Shown: piece by piece, positions 1 to 12,217 of the stretch
How the letters are laid out: every line of letters begins with the position of its first letter
Numbering within the stretch: the first letter of the stretch is position 1
NCBI GenBank assembly: GCA_963921795.1
Contig: OY997639.1
Span: forward strand, 63,729,394 to 63,793,393
Source of the DNA: Nannobrachium achirus
Taxonomy: Eukaryota > Chordata > Actinopteri > Myctophiformes > Myctophidae
Length of the DNA stretch: 64,000 nucleotides
Direction: 5' to 3'
The notes under the pieces: model-generated
Databases searched by the model: none
Seen by the model: the letters and a program-made list of their open reading frames with translations, nothing else
What the model was told of the DNA's origin: nothing
Made by a program: the position numbers and the translations under genes

Positions 1-829
1 TGCTGTGCACGGTTTAGAAACGTCTGCCTTCTAGTGGGGTTCCTTGTACATGTAACTTTTTGTTTTTTTCTAGTGGGGTTCCCTGTACATGTAATTTTTT
101 GTTTTCATTTCAAATGTGTGTTAAAGTTTCTTTCACTTCCAATTTGTAGATTATGGTCTATAGCACAATTTTGGTTAGAGTATCAAGACAGTAGATTGAA
201 GAAAAATATATTTTTTGCCCTATTACCAAAATCGGAATTGTGTTTTTTGAACAATGTCTTAGTTTTCCCACAACTGCTGTGTAATATATATATTATTTTG
301 TATTGCTATATCAAGTCAATACTGTGTGGGGAATCAATTGGAGTCAAATATTTGTTTTTGAATATTATGATATTTCACACAATGAGACAATAACATGGTT
401 ATTACATGCAGTCCTTCACAATAAGGGTGCAGGAAGACTGATGTTGTGGGCACCTCAATGTTAAGTTGGATGAAATTATTGCTGTGTGTGTTTCTATATA
501 ATATGGGTTGAGTCAATAATTTTGACAAATAATAGCATGCAGAAACGTCTAAACATTTATATAATATATAAATGTTTAGGTCTATATATATAATATATAT
601 ATATATAGACCTTTATATATTTTTTCCCCTTTTTTTGGAATTGCCAAAAGTATAAAAAAAAAATATGGTTAAAAAAAGAACTAAAAAAGAACTATGTAGT
701 TCATTTTGGGGAACCATGAACTTTAGTTCATAATGGGGAATTATGAACTAAAAATGAACTAGTTCATTTTAGAAGTTCTGAACTTGAACTTGAACTAGTT
801 CATTTTTAAAGTGAACTTTCCCAACACTG
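1..829. repeat. AT-rich transposon debris, no gene
   Basis: No coding region is recognised. Two AT palindromes lie at about 551-577 and 577-613. From about 680 the sequence repeats permutations of GAACTAGTTCATTTT and ends at 829 with TTTCCCAACACTG, which reads inverted as CAGTGTTGGGAAA, a typical hAT terminal inverted repeat. The left end of that element was not found. Short open frames here are AT-rich and show no domain. Confidence 0.4.
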
Positions 830-978
830 TGTATTGTACTGTATCTTCTGTACTGTACTGTACTGTACTGTACCGTACCTTACTGTGCTGTAGTGTACAG
901 TACCTTACTGTATTGTAGTGTACTGTATCTTCTGTACTGTTCTGTGCTGTACCTTACTGTGCCGTAGTGTACTGTACC
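830..978. repeat. CTGTA pentanucleotide-rich run
   Basis: An irregular (CTGTA)n run with variants such as CCTTACTGTG leads directly into the first tandem-array monomer. A longer version lies inside the next monomer (2023-2395), so the run is probably part of some array units rather than independent flanking DNA. Confidence 0.6.
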
Positions 979-1320
979 TTGACTTGGCAGATTGTCTCAC
1001 CGTCCAAACCGCTGCACAAGGTCGCGCACTGCAGGCACACTTGTCAAAATTGACTCTGTCAATTCTAGTTAAGTGTGCCTATGCATAGCATGGGCAGACT
1101 TATTGTTATCACTCATACTTAAGCCAGACATGGAGACACACATGTATTTCCCCAAAGTTTGGCACGCTACTCCTCCCACAGTTTTTGCACCACACACTTG
1201 CGCCATATGTCAAATCGACCGGCTTACGCGGGAATCGTGTGCTATCAACTTGCTAAGAGAAAGGTTCTATAGTTTAATTGATATGAATTTATTAAGAAAT
1301 TAATTAACCCTTACCTGTCC
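979..1320. repeat. Array monomer 0 (5'-truncated)
   Basis: Begins at the block CTTGACTTGGCAGATTGTCTC, directly after the pentanucleotide run. It carries the long cassette TATGCATAGCATGGGCAGAC after the TCAATTCTAGT junction, and the rare segment TTAACCCTTACCTGTCC that otherwise occurs only near 16.1 and 16.7 kb. Confidence 0.75.
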
Positions 1321-2663
1321 CCATTGACTTATAATGGGAATCGCATTCAATAATTTTTCTCTCGCAAACCATAGTGGCTACAGTTTCAAGACTCAGAGAG
1401 GAGGTTCATAATGATTACAAGGAATAAATAAAAAATAATAGCGTCATTTGGCCTCATGGTGGCGCTATAACAGCCCAGTGTACGTTTTGGCCTGTAACTG
1501 TTGAACCGTAGGTCGGAAAATTAAACTTATTTTTTCCCCGGATTCCTTGGGCCAAGACGCATCTCCCCATATAGGCCACGCCCATTTGCGCCAGGATAGA
1601 TTTTCCGCCATCTTGAATTTTCTCCGAAACACACTTTTTGCTCCTTTTCCTACATATTTTCTTCAAATGTCTTAAAAACCGGTACACGTGATCTATGAAG
1701 CCACGCGATAAACATAGTCAAAGGATATTTCGATAGTCTATACCGTTCATTCGTAACGTGCTTCCAAAGTTAGCGGGAGGGGCCCGTTTTGCAAACAAAA
1801 GCCATAAATCACAAACAATAGGTCGAGTCAACACTGAATTTTAACCACTGGTCGGGGGTGGCATACTCAACGAATGCCCAAAAGCATTTCCACTTCGACC
1901 CCTAGGGGGCGTCACAAACGCAGGAAACGTAACCGCTTCGTGCCAGAACGCGTTTTTCACGGGGACCGACCCTCTCACAACGAAACGCAGACGACTCGGA
2001 AGATGGTCTCACGCTTGCTTCCTTACTGTAGTGTACTGTACTGTACTGTACCTTAGTGTGCTGTACTGTACTTTACTGTACTGTACTGTATGTTATTGTA
2101 CTGTGCTATACCTTACTGTGCTGTACCTTACTGCACTGTACTGTACTTTACCTTACTGTGCTGTACTTTACTGCACTGTATTGTACTGTACCGTACCTGC
2201 ACTGTATTGCACTGTACCGTACCTTACTGTATTGTACTGTATCTTCTGTACTGTACTGTACTGTACTGTACTGTACTGTACTGTACCGTACCTTACTGTG
2301 CTGTAGTGTACAGTACCTTACTGTATTGTAGTGTACTGTATCTTCTGTACTGTTCTGTGCTGTACCTTACTGTGCCGTAGTGTACTGTACCTTGACTTGG
2401 CGGATTGTCTCACCGTCCAAACCGCTGCACAAGGTTGCGCACTGCAGGCACACTTGTCAAAATTGACTCTGTCAATTCTAGTGTTGAATTTACAAGCGCA
2501 CTCTCAAAACTTCGGCACGCTACTAGTGCCGCACCATTTACGCCACCCGCGCAATATATACATCAAAACGTGCGGCTCGGCCGGGAATGGTGTGCTAGTA
2601 ACTTTCTTTCCGATCCGCGTTACCATGGCGACGTAATTGGCAAAAAACTACGCTTCATTTTCC
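1321..2663. repeat. Array monomer 1 with internal CTGTA expansion
   Basis: 1343 bp, the longest unit, because a (CTGTA)n expansion at 2023-2395 replaces the usual CGGTCCGAACCGCCG block boundary. Bases 1297-1790 share private variants (for example CCCAGTGTACG and TCCCCGGATTCCTTGGGCC) with 16105-16610 and 16714-17220. Confidence 0.75.
2023..2395. repeat. CTGTA/CTGTACTTTA microsatellite inside monomer 1
   Basis: About 370 bp of degenerate CTGTA pentamers with CCTTACTGTGCTGTA higher-order blocks. Long open frames through it in several phases are translations of the repeat and not genes. Confidence 0.85.
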
Positions 2664-3630
2664 CCATTGACTTATAATGGGACAATGCAAAAAGTCACAT
2701 TCAAGTATTTTTCTCTCTTAAACCATAGGGGCTACAGTTTCAAACCTCGGAGAGGAGGTTCATAATGATTTCAAGGATTAAATAAAAAATAATAGTGTCA
2801 CTTGGCCTCACGGTGGCGCTATAACAGCCCAGTTTACGTTTTGCCCTGTAACTGTTGAACCGTAGGTCGGAAAATTAAAATTATTTTTTCCCTGGATTCC
2901 TTGGGTCAAGACGCATCTCCCGATATAGGCCCCGCCCATTTGCGTAGGGATAGATTTTCCGCCATCTTGAATTTTCTCCAAAACACACTTTTTGCTCCTT
3001 TTCCTACATATTTTCTTCAAATGTCTTAAAAACCGGTACACATGATCTATGAAGCCACGCGATAAGCATAGTCAAAGGATATTTCGATAGTCCATACCGT
3101 TCGTTCGTAACGCGCTTCCAAAGTTAGCGGGAGGGGCACGTTTCGCAAACGATAGCCATAAATCACAAACAATAGGTCGAGTCAACAATGAATTTCAACC
3201 ACAGGTCGGGGGTGGCATACTCAACGAATCCCCAAAAGCATTTCCACTTCGACCCCTAGGGGGCATCACAAACGCGCGAAACGTAACCGTTTCATGCCAG
3301 AACGCGTTTTTCACGGGGACCGACCCTCTCACAACGAAACGCGGACGCCTCGGCGGACGGCCTCGCGGTCCGAACCGCCGCACGAGGTCGCGCGTTTAGC
3401 GAGCTGCACTGCAGGCACACTTGTCAAAATTGACCATGTCAATTCTAGTATTGACTTTACAAGCGCACTCTCTAAACTTCGGCACGCTACTCCTCCCACA
3501 GTTTTTGCACCACACACTCGCGCCATATGTCAAAACGACCGGCTTACTCGGGAATCGTGTGCTAGTAACTTGCTAAGAGAAAGGTTCTATAGTTTAATTG
3601 ATATTAATTTATTAGTGAATTAATTTTTCC
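2664..3630. repeat. Array monomer 2
   Basis: 967 bp. It starts like subtype B (GACAATGCAAAAAGTCAC) and continues like subtype A (AAATAAAAAATAATAGTG), so it appears to be a recombinant. Its cassette slot holds the ATTGACTTTACAAGCGC version. Confidence 0.75.
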
Positions 3631-4592
3631 CCATTGACTTATAATGGGACAATGCAAAAAGTCACATTCAAGTATTTTTCTCTCGCAAACCATAGGGGCT
3701 ACAGTTTCAAACCTCGGAGAGGAGATTCATAATGATTTTAAGAATAAATCAAAAAATAATTACACCACTCATCCTCATGGTGGCGCTATAACGGCTCACT
3801 TTACGTTTTGCCCCGTAACTCTTGAACCGTAGATCGGAAAATGAAAATTGTTTTTTCCCTGGATTCCTTGGGTCAAGACGCATCTCCCCATATATGCCAC
3901 GCCCATTTGCGTATGGGTAGATTTTCCGCCATCTTGAATTTTCTCCAAAACACACTTTTTGCTCCTTTTCCCACATATTTTCTTCAAATGTCTTAAAAAC
4001 CGGTACACATGATCTATGCAGCCACGCGATAAACATAGTCAAAGGATATTTCGATAGTCCATACCGTTCGTTCGTAACGCGCTTCCAAAGTTAGCGGGAG
4101 GGCCACGTTTCGCAAACGATAGCCATAAATCACAAACAATAGGTCGAGTCAACACTGAATTTCAACCACAGGTCGGGGGTGGCATACTCAACGGATCCCC
4201 AAAAGCATTTCCACTTCGACCCCTAGGGGGCGTCACAAACGCGCGAAACGTTACCGTTTCGTGCCAAAACGCGTTTTTCACGGGGACCGACCCTCTCACG
4301 ACGAAACGCGGACGACTCGGCAGACGGTCTCACGGTCCGAACCGCCGCACGAGCTCGCGCATCTAGCGCGCTGCAGGCACACTTGTCAAAATTGACTCTG
4401 TCAATTCTAGTATTGACTTTACAAGCGCACTCTCTAAACTTCGGCACGCTACTCCTCCCACAGTTTTTGCACCACACACTCGCGCCATATGTCAAAACGA
4501 CCGGCTTACTCGGGAATCGTGTGCTAGTAACTTGCTAAGAGAAAGGTTCTATAGTTTAATTGATATTAATTTATTAGTGAATTAATTTTTCC
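3631..4592. repeat. Array monomer 3 (subtype B)
   Basis: 962 bp. The subtype B signature is GGAGAGGAGATTC followed by TTTTAAGAATAAATC and ACACCACTCATCCTCATGG. It is nearly identical in this part to the next unit. Confidence 0.75.
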
Positions 4593-5213
4593 CCATTGAC
4601 TTATAATGGGACAATGCAAAAAGTCACATTCAAGTATTTTTCTCTCGCAAACCATAGGGGCTACAGTTTCAAACCTCGGAGAGGAGATTCATAATGATTT
4701 TAAGAATAAATCGAAAAATAATTACACCACTCATCCTCATGGTGGCGCTATAACGGCTCACTTTACGTTTTGCGCCGTAACTCTTGAACCGTAGATCGGA
4801 TAATGAAAATTCCTTTTTCCCTGGATTCCTTGGGTCAAGACGCATCTCCCCATATAGGCCACGCCCATTTGCGTAGGGATAGATTTTCCGCCATCTTGAA
4901 TTTTCTCCAAAACACACTTTTTGCTCCTTTTCCTACATATTTTCTTCAAATGTCTTAAAAACCGGTAAACATGATCTATGAAGCCATGCGATAAACATAG
5001 TCAAAGGATATTTCGATAGTTTGTACCGTTCGTTCGTAACGCGCTTCCAAAGTTAGCGGGAGGGGCCCGTTTCGCAAACAATAGCCAGAAATCACAAACA
5101 ATAGGTCGAGTCAACACTGAATTTCAACCACAGGTCGGGGGTGGCATATTCAAGGAATCCCCAAAAGCATTTCCACTTCGACCCCTAGGGGGCGTCACAA
5201 ACGCGCGAAACAT
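4593..5213. repeat. Array monomer 4 (subtype B, cut by insertion)
   Basis: Matches monomer 3 until the block GGCGTCACAAACGCGCGAAAC, where array homology stops at about 5213 and unrelated sequence begins. Confidence 0.75.
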
Positions 5214-5590
5214 AAACATATTACTTAGACAAAATCTCTGGACTTTGAGCTTTAACTCAAAAAACACCATAATAGTTCTGTTCAATATTACAATGGGAAT
5301 CCATTAAGAATGTTTTACTCTACCTCTGATAACATCTTTGTAAGATTTTACTGTACAAAAGTGGAGTAATATAGCTTTAAAGTCACTACAAAAACACATT
5401 ATTTAGAAGGTGGAGTAATATAGCTTTAAAGTCACTACAAAAACATGTGACTTAGTCAAAATCTCTGGACTTTGAGATTTAACTGAAAAAACACCATAAT
5501 AGTTCTGTTCACTATTACAACGGCAATCCCCTAAGAACGTCCTACTGTACCTCTGATAACATCTTTGTAACATTTTACTGTACAAAACCG
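5214..5590. repeat. Two tandem copies of a ~227-bp repeat
   Basis: The motif AAAATCTCTGGACTTTGAG occurs at 5231 and 5458, giving a period of 227 bp. Both copies carry ACACCATAATAGTTCTGTTC and ACCTCTGATAACATCTTTGT. This is the left part of the segment that interrupts the big array. No coding potential was recognised. Confidence 0.8.
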
Positions 5591-6070
5591 GCCCCGGCTC
5601 TCCCGGACGCTGCTAGGCCGAGTTACGGCATTTTATGTGCGCTGCAGTGGCAGGGGGTCCTCCACTGGGGGCGCCACCACTTTTGCATCCGTTCTGGAGC
5701 ACCAGCAGTGGGTGGTCCCCGGGAAATGGCCGTGAGCAGCCCCGTTGGGGTGTTCATTTGGTCATTTTTGCACATTTGGTCATGTGTTACATCTGGGGGT
5801 CCCCCAGGGACCTGGGGGTCCCTGGGGCTCCGGGGGTCCTTGGACGTTGTAGTTTGGCAGGCAAGGAGTGTGTGTGTAAAATCTGGCATGGATCGGGTCA
5901 ATGGTTGGGGAGATATGAGCAGGGGACAAGTGTGACGTGTGACGTGTGAGCACATGTGGTCATTTTTTACATCTGGGGGTCCCTGATCCACAAGCCCACA
6001 TGCAGCCTTGTAGATCGGCTGTTTTTTATTGTTTTATTTTTTAAATTGTTTCCCCCTGACTTAGTCTTTT
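5591..6070. other. Unassigned GC-rich segment in the array interruption
   Basis: It starts GC-rich (CCGGCCCCGGCTCTCCCGGA) and contains repeated ACATCTGGGGGTCCC phrases at about 5789 and 5970 and duplicated GTGACGTGTGACGTGTGA. Open frames up to 122 codons exist on both strands but are unrelated to each other and show no domain. Confidence 0.35.
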
Positions 6071-6370
6071 CTAGGATCACCTTTTAGTTGAGCTTGTACC
6101 AGTGACTCTACTGTCAATGACACTGTATACCTATGACAGTCCTATATCAATAATTAGTTCATTCGTGAATGACTTCCCTGTGGAAATAAGCCATAAACAT
6201 TACTAGGATCTCCTTTTAGTTGAGCTTGTACCAGTGACTGTACTGTCAATGACACTGTATACCTATGACAGTCCTATATCAATAATTCGTTCATTCGTGA
6301 ATGACTTCCCTGTGGAAATAAGCCAAAAACATTACTAGGATCTCCTTTTAGTTGAGCTTGTACCAAATCA
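6071..6370. repeat. 132-bp tandem repeat, ~2.3 copies
   Basis: CTAGGATC(A/T)CCTTTTAGTTG begins at 6071, 6203 and 6335, a constant period of 132 bp. The first two copies are nearly identical; the third is truncated after GAGCTTGTACCA. Confidence 0.85.
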
Positions 6371-6775
6371 TGTTTATTACGTATCTATCTATCTATCTAT
6401 CTTCCTAGTCACATGCATTCACATTGCACTGAACGAACGCACGCACGCACGCAGGCACGCACGCACGCTGCGCAGGTCAGCCCAGCAGCTGGCTTTTTTT
6501 TTGTTTTTTTTTTTTGTAAAGCTCCAGCCAGAGTCAGGCGCCGAGGTGGGGGGACGGCACCAAGCCGGACTTGCGTGCTCAGGCAGCGGCCGAAGGCCGC
6601 TGCCCACCCCCACCCCCTGGAAGTGCGGTAGGCTGGAAGCCGACAGAACCTATCTGTAGGTCCCCATCCATAGACGGCGCTGTAGCCAAGAAATTCTCCC
6701 CCACTCACTCACCTGACACACCAGGAAGTGCTGCTGCTGCTGCTGCCTCACTCATCTATATACAGTATGTGTGTT
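6371..6775. other. Simple repeats and unassigned right part of interruption
   Basis: Contains TATC tetramers (about 6383-6402), CGCA repeats (about 6435-6465), two T-rich stretches near 6490-6510 and a TGC run near 6730. Array homology resumes at about 6776 with CACATTCAATTATTTTTCTC. Confidence 0.5.
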
Positions 6776-7767
6776 CAAACTCACATTCAATTATTTTTCT
6801 CTCGCAAACCATAGGGGCTACAGTTTCAAGACTTGGAGAGGAGGTTCATAATGATTTCAAGGATTAAATACAAAATAATAGTGTCATTTGACCTCATGGT
6901 GGCGCTATAACAGCCCAGTTTACGTTTTGGCCTGTAACTGTTGAACCGTAGGTCGGAAAATTAAAAGTATTTTTTCCCTGGATTCCTTGGGTCAAGACGC
7001 ATCTCCCCATATAGGCCACGCCCATTTGCGTATGGGTAGATTTTCCGCCATCTTGAATTTTCTCCGAAACACACTTTTTGCTCCTTTTCCTACATATTTT
7101 CTTCAAATGTCTTAAAAACCGGTACACATGATCTATGAAGCCACGCGATAAACATAGTCAAAGGATATTTCGATAGTCCGTACCGTTCGTTCGTAACGCG
7201 CTTCCAAAGTTAGCGGGAGGGGCCCGTTTCGCAAACGATAGCCATAAATCACAAACAATAGGTCGAGTCAACACTGAATTTCAACCACAGGTCGCGGGCG
7301 GCATACTCAACGATTCCCCAAAAGCATTTCCACTTCGACCCCTAGGGGGCGTCACAAACGCGCGAAACGTAACCGTTTCGTGCCAGAACGCGTTTTTCAC
7401 GGGGACCGACCCTCTCACGACGAAACGCGGACGACTCGGCGGACGGTCTCACGGTCCGAACCGCCGCACGAGGTCGCGCATTTAGCGCGCTGCAGGCACA
7501 CTTGTCAAAATTGACCATGTCAATTCTAGTTAAGTGTGCCTATGCATAGCATGGGCAGACTTATTGTTATCGCTCATATTTACTTACTTAAGTCTGTCCA
7601 TACTTTTCCCCAAAGTTTGGCACGCTACTCCTCCCACAGTTTTTGCACCACACACTCGCGCCATATGTCAAATCGACCGGCTTACTCGGGAATGGTGTGC
7701 TATCAAGTTGCTAAGAGAAAGGTTCTATAGTTTAATTGATATTAATTTATTAGTGAATTAATTTTCC
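6776..7767. repeat. Array monomer 5 (5'-truncated, subtype A)
   Basis: It lacks the TATAATGGG landmark because the interruption removed it, then is complete to the next landmark. It carries the long TATGCATAGCATGGGCAGAC cassette at about 7540. Confidence 0.75.
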
Positions 7768-8728
7768 CCATTGACTTATAATGGGAATCGCATTCAATTA
7801 TTTTTCTCTCGCAAACCATAGGGGCTACAGTTTCAAGACTTGGAGAGGAGGTTCATAATGATTGTAAGAATTAATCAAAAAATAATGACATCACTCGGCC
7901 TCATGGTGGCGCTATAACGGCCAACTTTACGTTTTGCCCCGTAACTCTTGAACCGTAGGTCGGAAAATGAAAATTATTTTTTCCCTGGATTCCTTGGGTC
8001 ATGACGCATCTCCCCATATAGGCCACGCCCATTTGCGTATGGATAGATTTTCCGCCATCTTGAATTTTCTCCAAAACACACTTTTTGCTCCTTTTCCTAC
8101 ATATTTTCTTCAAATGTCTTAAAAACCGGTACACTTGATCTATGAAGCCACGCGATAAACATAGTCAAAGGATATTTCGATAGTCCATACCGTTCGTTCG
8201 TAATGCGCTTCCAAACTTAGCAGGAGGGGCACGTTTCGCAAACAATAGCCATAAATCACAAACAATAGGTCGAGTCAACACCGAATTTCAACCACAGGTC
8301 GGGGGTGGCATACTCAACGGATCCCCAAAAGCATTTCCACTTCGACCCCTAGGGGGCGTCACAAACGCGCGAAACGTAACCGTTTCGTGCCAGAACGCGT
8401 TTTTCACGGGGACCGACCCTCTCGCAACGAAACGCAGACGACTCGGCGGACGGTCTCACCGTCCGAACCGCCGCACGAGGTCGCGCGTTTAGCGCGCTGC
8501 AGGCACACTTGTCAAAATTGACTCTGTCAATTCTAGTATTTATTTACTTACTTATGTCCATGGTTTTCCCCAAAGTTTGACACGCTACTCCTCCCACAGT
8601 TTTCGCACCACACACTCGCGCCATATGTGAAATCGACCGGCTTACTCGGGAATCGTGTGCTAGTAACTTGCTAAGAGAAAGGTTCTATAGTTTAATTGAT
8701 ATTAATTTATTAGTGAATTAATTTCCCC
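7768..8728. repeat. Array monomer 6
   Basis: 961 bp, subtype A. Its cassette slot (about 8538-8570) holds a short TTTATTTACTTACTTATG sequence instead of the long cassette. Confidence 0.75.
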
Positions 8729-9308
8729 CCATTGACTTATAATGGGAATGGCAAAAACTCAAATTCAATTATTTGTCTCTCGCAAACCATAGGGGCTAGA
8801 GTTTCAAGACTTGGAGAGGAGGTTCATAATGATTTCAAGGATTAAATAAAAAATAATAGTGTCATTTGGCCTCATGGTGGCGCTGTAACAGCCCACTTTA
8901 CGTTTTGGCCTGTAACTCTTGAACCGTAGATCGGAAAATTAAAATTCTTTTTTCCCTGGATTCCTTGGGTCATGACGCATCTCGCCATATAGGCCACGCC
9001 CATTTGCGCCAGGATAGATTTTCCGCCATCTTGAATTTTCTCCAAAACACACTTTTTGCTCATTTTCCTAAATTTTTTCTTCAAATGTCACGAAAAGTGG
9101 TATACCTGACCTATGAAGCCATGCAATGAACATACTCAAGGGATATTTTGATCGTCCGTACCGTTCGTTCGTAACGCGCTTCTAAAGTTAGCGGGATGGG
9201 CTTGTTTGGCAAACAATAGCCATAAATCACAAACAAAAGGTCCAGTCAACACTGAATTTCAACCACAGGTCGGGGGTGGCAAACTCAACGAATCCCCAAA
9301 AGCATTTC
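8729..9308. repeat. Array monomer 7 (3'-truncated)
   Basis: Matches subtype A up to CCCCAAAAGCATTTC, then jumps straight to the GGTGGCGCTATAAC block of a second, diverged unit. The join is a deletion or unequal crossover point. Confidence 0.7.
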
Positions 9309-10131
9309 ACTTGGCCACATGGTGGCGCTATAACGGACCACTTGCCTCGTAACTCTTGAACCGTAGGTCGGAGAATTAAAATTATTTTTTCCCTGGATTC
9401 CTTGGATCACGACGCATCTCTCCATATAGGCCACGCAAATTCGAACACTGCGAGATTTTTCACCATTTTGAATTTTCTCCAAAACACACTTTTTGCTCCT
9501 TTTCCTACATATTTTCTTCACATGTCACGAAAATGGGTACACATGATCTATGAACCCATGCAATGAACATAGTCAAGGGATATTTTGATAGTCCATACCG
9601 TTTGTTCGTAACGGGCTTGCAAAGTTAGCGGGCGGGGCCCGTTTTGCAAACAATAGCCAGAAATCACAAACAAAACGTCGAGTCAACACTGAATTTCTAC
9701 CATAGGTTGCGGGTGGCTTACTCAACGAATCCCCAAAAGCATTTCCAATTTGACCCGTAGGGGGCGTCACAAACGCGCAAAACGTAACCGTTTCGTGCCA
9801 AAACACGTTTTTCAGAGGGAACGACCCTCTCAAACAGAAACGCAGACGACTTGGCGGATGATCTCACGGTCCAAACCGCTGCACGAGGTCGCGCATTTAG
9901 CGAGCTGCACTGCAGGCACACTTGTCAAAATTGACTCTGTCAATTCTAGTATTGACTTTACAAGCGCACTCTCTAAACTTCGCCACGCTACTCCTCCCAC
10001 AGTTTTTGCACCACACACTTGCGCCATATGTCAAAACGACCGGCTTACTCGGGAATCGTGTGCTAGTAACTTGCTAAGAGAAAGGTTCTATAGTTTAATT
10101 GATATTAATTTATTAGTGAATTAATTTTTCC
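9309..10131. repeat. Array monomer 7b (diverged subtype C)
   Basis: Starts TTGGCCACATGGTGGCGC and lacks the TATAATGGG end. It is more diverged than its neighbours (CGGACCACTTGCCTCGTAAC). It shares that signature with 11733-12217 and 17313-17404. Confidence 0.7.
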
Positions 10132-11152
10132 CCATTGACTTATAATGGGACAATGCAAAAAGTCACATTCAAGTATTTTTCTCTCGCAAACCATAGGGGC
10201 TACAGTTTCAAACCTCGGAGAGGAGATTCATAATGATTTTAAGAATAAATCGAAAAATAATTACATCACTCATCCTCATGGTGGCGCTATAACAGCTCAC
10301 TTTACGTTTTGCCCCGTAACTCTTGAACCGTAGATCGGAAAATGAAAATTATTTTTTCCCTGTATTCCTTGGGTCAAGACGCATCTCCCCATATAGGGCA
10401 CGCCCATTTGCGTAGGGATAGATTTTCCGCCATCTTGAATTTTCTCCAAAACACACTTTTTGCTTCTTTTCCTACATATTTTCTTCAAATGTCTTAAAAA
10501 CCGGTACACATGATCTATGAAGCCATGCGATAAACATAGTCAAAGGATATTTCGATAGTCCATACCGTTCGTTCGTAACGCGCTTCCAAAGTTAAAGGGA
10601 GGGGCCCGTTTCGCAAACGATAGCCATAAATCACAAACAATAGGTCGAGTCAACACTGAATTTCAACCACAGGTCGGGGGTGGCATACTCAACGGATCCC
10701 CAAAAGCATTTCCACTTCGACCCCTAGGGGGCGTCACAAACGCGCCAAACGAAACCGTTTCGTGCCAGAACGCGTTTTTCACGGGGACCGACCCTCTCAC
10801 GACGAAACGCAGACGACTCGGCGGACGGTCTCACGGTCCGAACCGCTGCACGAGGTCGCGCATTTAGCGCGCTGCAGGCACACTTGTCAAAATTGACTCT
10901 GTCAATTCTAGTTAAGTGTGCCTATGCATAGCATTGGCAACTTATTGCAATCGCTCATATTTATGTATGTATGTATGTATGTCCATGCTTTTCCCCAAAG
11001 TTTGGCACGCTACTCCTCCCACAGTTTTCGCACCACACACTCGCGCCATATGTCAAATCGACCGGCTTACTCGGGAATGGTGTGCTAGTAACTTGCTAAG
11101 AGAAAGGTTCTATAGTTTAATTGATATGAATTTATTAGTGAATTAATTTCCC
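10132..11152. repeat. Array monomer 8 (subtype B)
   Basis: Carries the GAGATTCATAATGATTTTAAG signature of subtype B. Its cassette slot has TATGCATAGCATTGGCAAC followed by (TATG)n at about 10962-10982, like 18430-18500. Confidence 0.75.
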
Positions 11153-11732
11153 CCATTGACTTATAATGGGAATTGCCAAAACTCACATTCAATTATTTTT
11201 CGCTCGCAAACCATAGGGGCTACAGTTTCAAGACTTGGAGAGGAGGTTCATAATGATTTCAAGGATTAAATAAAAAATAATAGTGTCGTTTGGCCTCATG
11301 GTGGCGCTATAACAGCCCACTTTACCTTTTGGCCTGTAACTGTTGAACCGTAGGTCGGAAAATTAAAATTCTTTTTTCCCTGGATTCCTTGGGTCAAGAC
11401 GCATCTCCCCATATAGGCCACGCCCATTTGCGCCAGGATAGATTTTCCGCCATCTTGAATTTTCTCCAAAACACACTTTTTGCTCCTTTTCCTACATATT
11501 TTCTTCAAATTGCACAAAAAACGGTACACATGATCTATGAACCCATGCAATGAACATACTCAAGGGATATTGCGATAGTCCATTACGTTCGTTCGTAACG
11601 CGCTTCCAAAGTTAGCGGGAGGGGCCCGTTTTGCAAACAATAGCCATAAATCACAAACAAAAGGTCCAGTCAACACTGAATTTCAACCACAGGTCGGGGG
11701 TGGCATACTCAACGATCCCCAAAAGCATTTCC
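11153..11732. repeat. Array monomer 9 (3'-truncated)
   Basis: Subtype A, truncated at the same AAAAGCATTTCC point as monomer 7 and joined to a subtype C half unit. Confidence 0.7.
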
Positions 11733-12217
11733 AATTGGCCACATGGTGGCGCTATAACGGACCACTTGCCTCGTAACTCTTGAACCATAGGTCGGAGAAT
11801 TAAAATTCTTTTTTCCCTGGATTCCTTGGGTCACGACGCATCTCTCCATATAGGACACGCCAATTTGCACATGGGAAGATTTTTCACCATTTCAAATTTT
11901 CTCCAAAACACACTTTTTGCATTTTTTCCTACATATTTTCTTCAAATGTCACAAAAATGGGTACACATGATCTACTAACCCATGCAATGAACATAGTCAA
12001 GGGATATGTCTATAGTCCATACCATTCGTTCGTAACGGGCTTCCAGAGTTAGCGGGAGGGGCCCGTTTTGCAAATAATAGCCATAAATCACAAACAAAAC
12101 GTTGAGTCAGCAATGAATTTCAACCACAGGCTGCGGGTGGCTTACTCAAGGAATCCCCAAAAGCGTTTCCAATTCGACCCGTAGGGGGCGTCACAAACGC
12201 GCAAAACGTAATTGTCC
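11733..12217. repeat. Array monomer 9b (subtype C half unit)
   Basis: Starts TTGGCCACATGGTGGCGC. It runs to GCGCAAAACGTAATTG and is joined directly to the next TATAATGGG landmark, so it lacks the 3' third of a normal unit, including the cassette slot. Confidence 0.7.

Noticed and set aside
2031..2380. Three long Cys/Tyr/Leu frames
   Set aside because: Direct translations of the CTGTA pentanucleotide repeat in different phases.
5623..5991. A 122-codon minus frame and a 104-codon plus frame in the array interruption
   Set aside because: They overlap each other, show no domain, and lie in GC-rich sequence with repeated CTGGGGGTCC phrases that keep frames open.
5231..6370. A CRISPR-like array in the repeated segments
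   Set aside because: Units are 132 and 227 bp without spacers, in vertebrate DNA.
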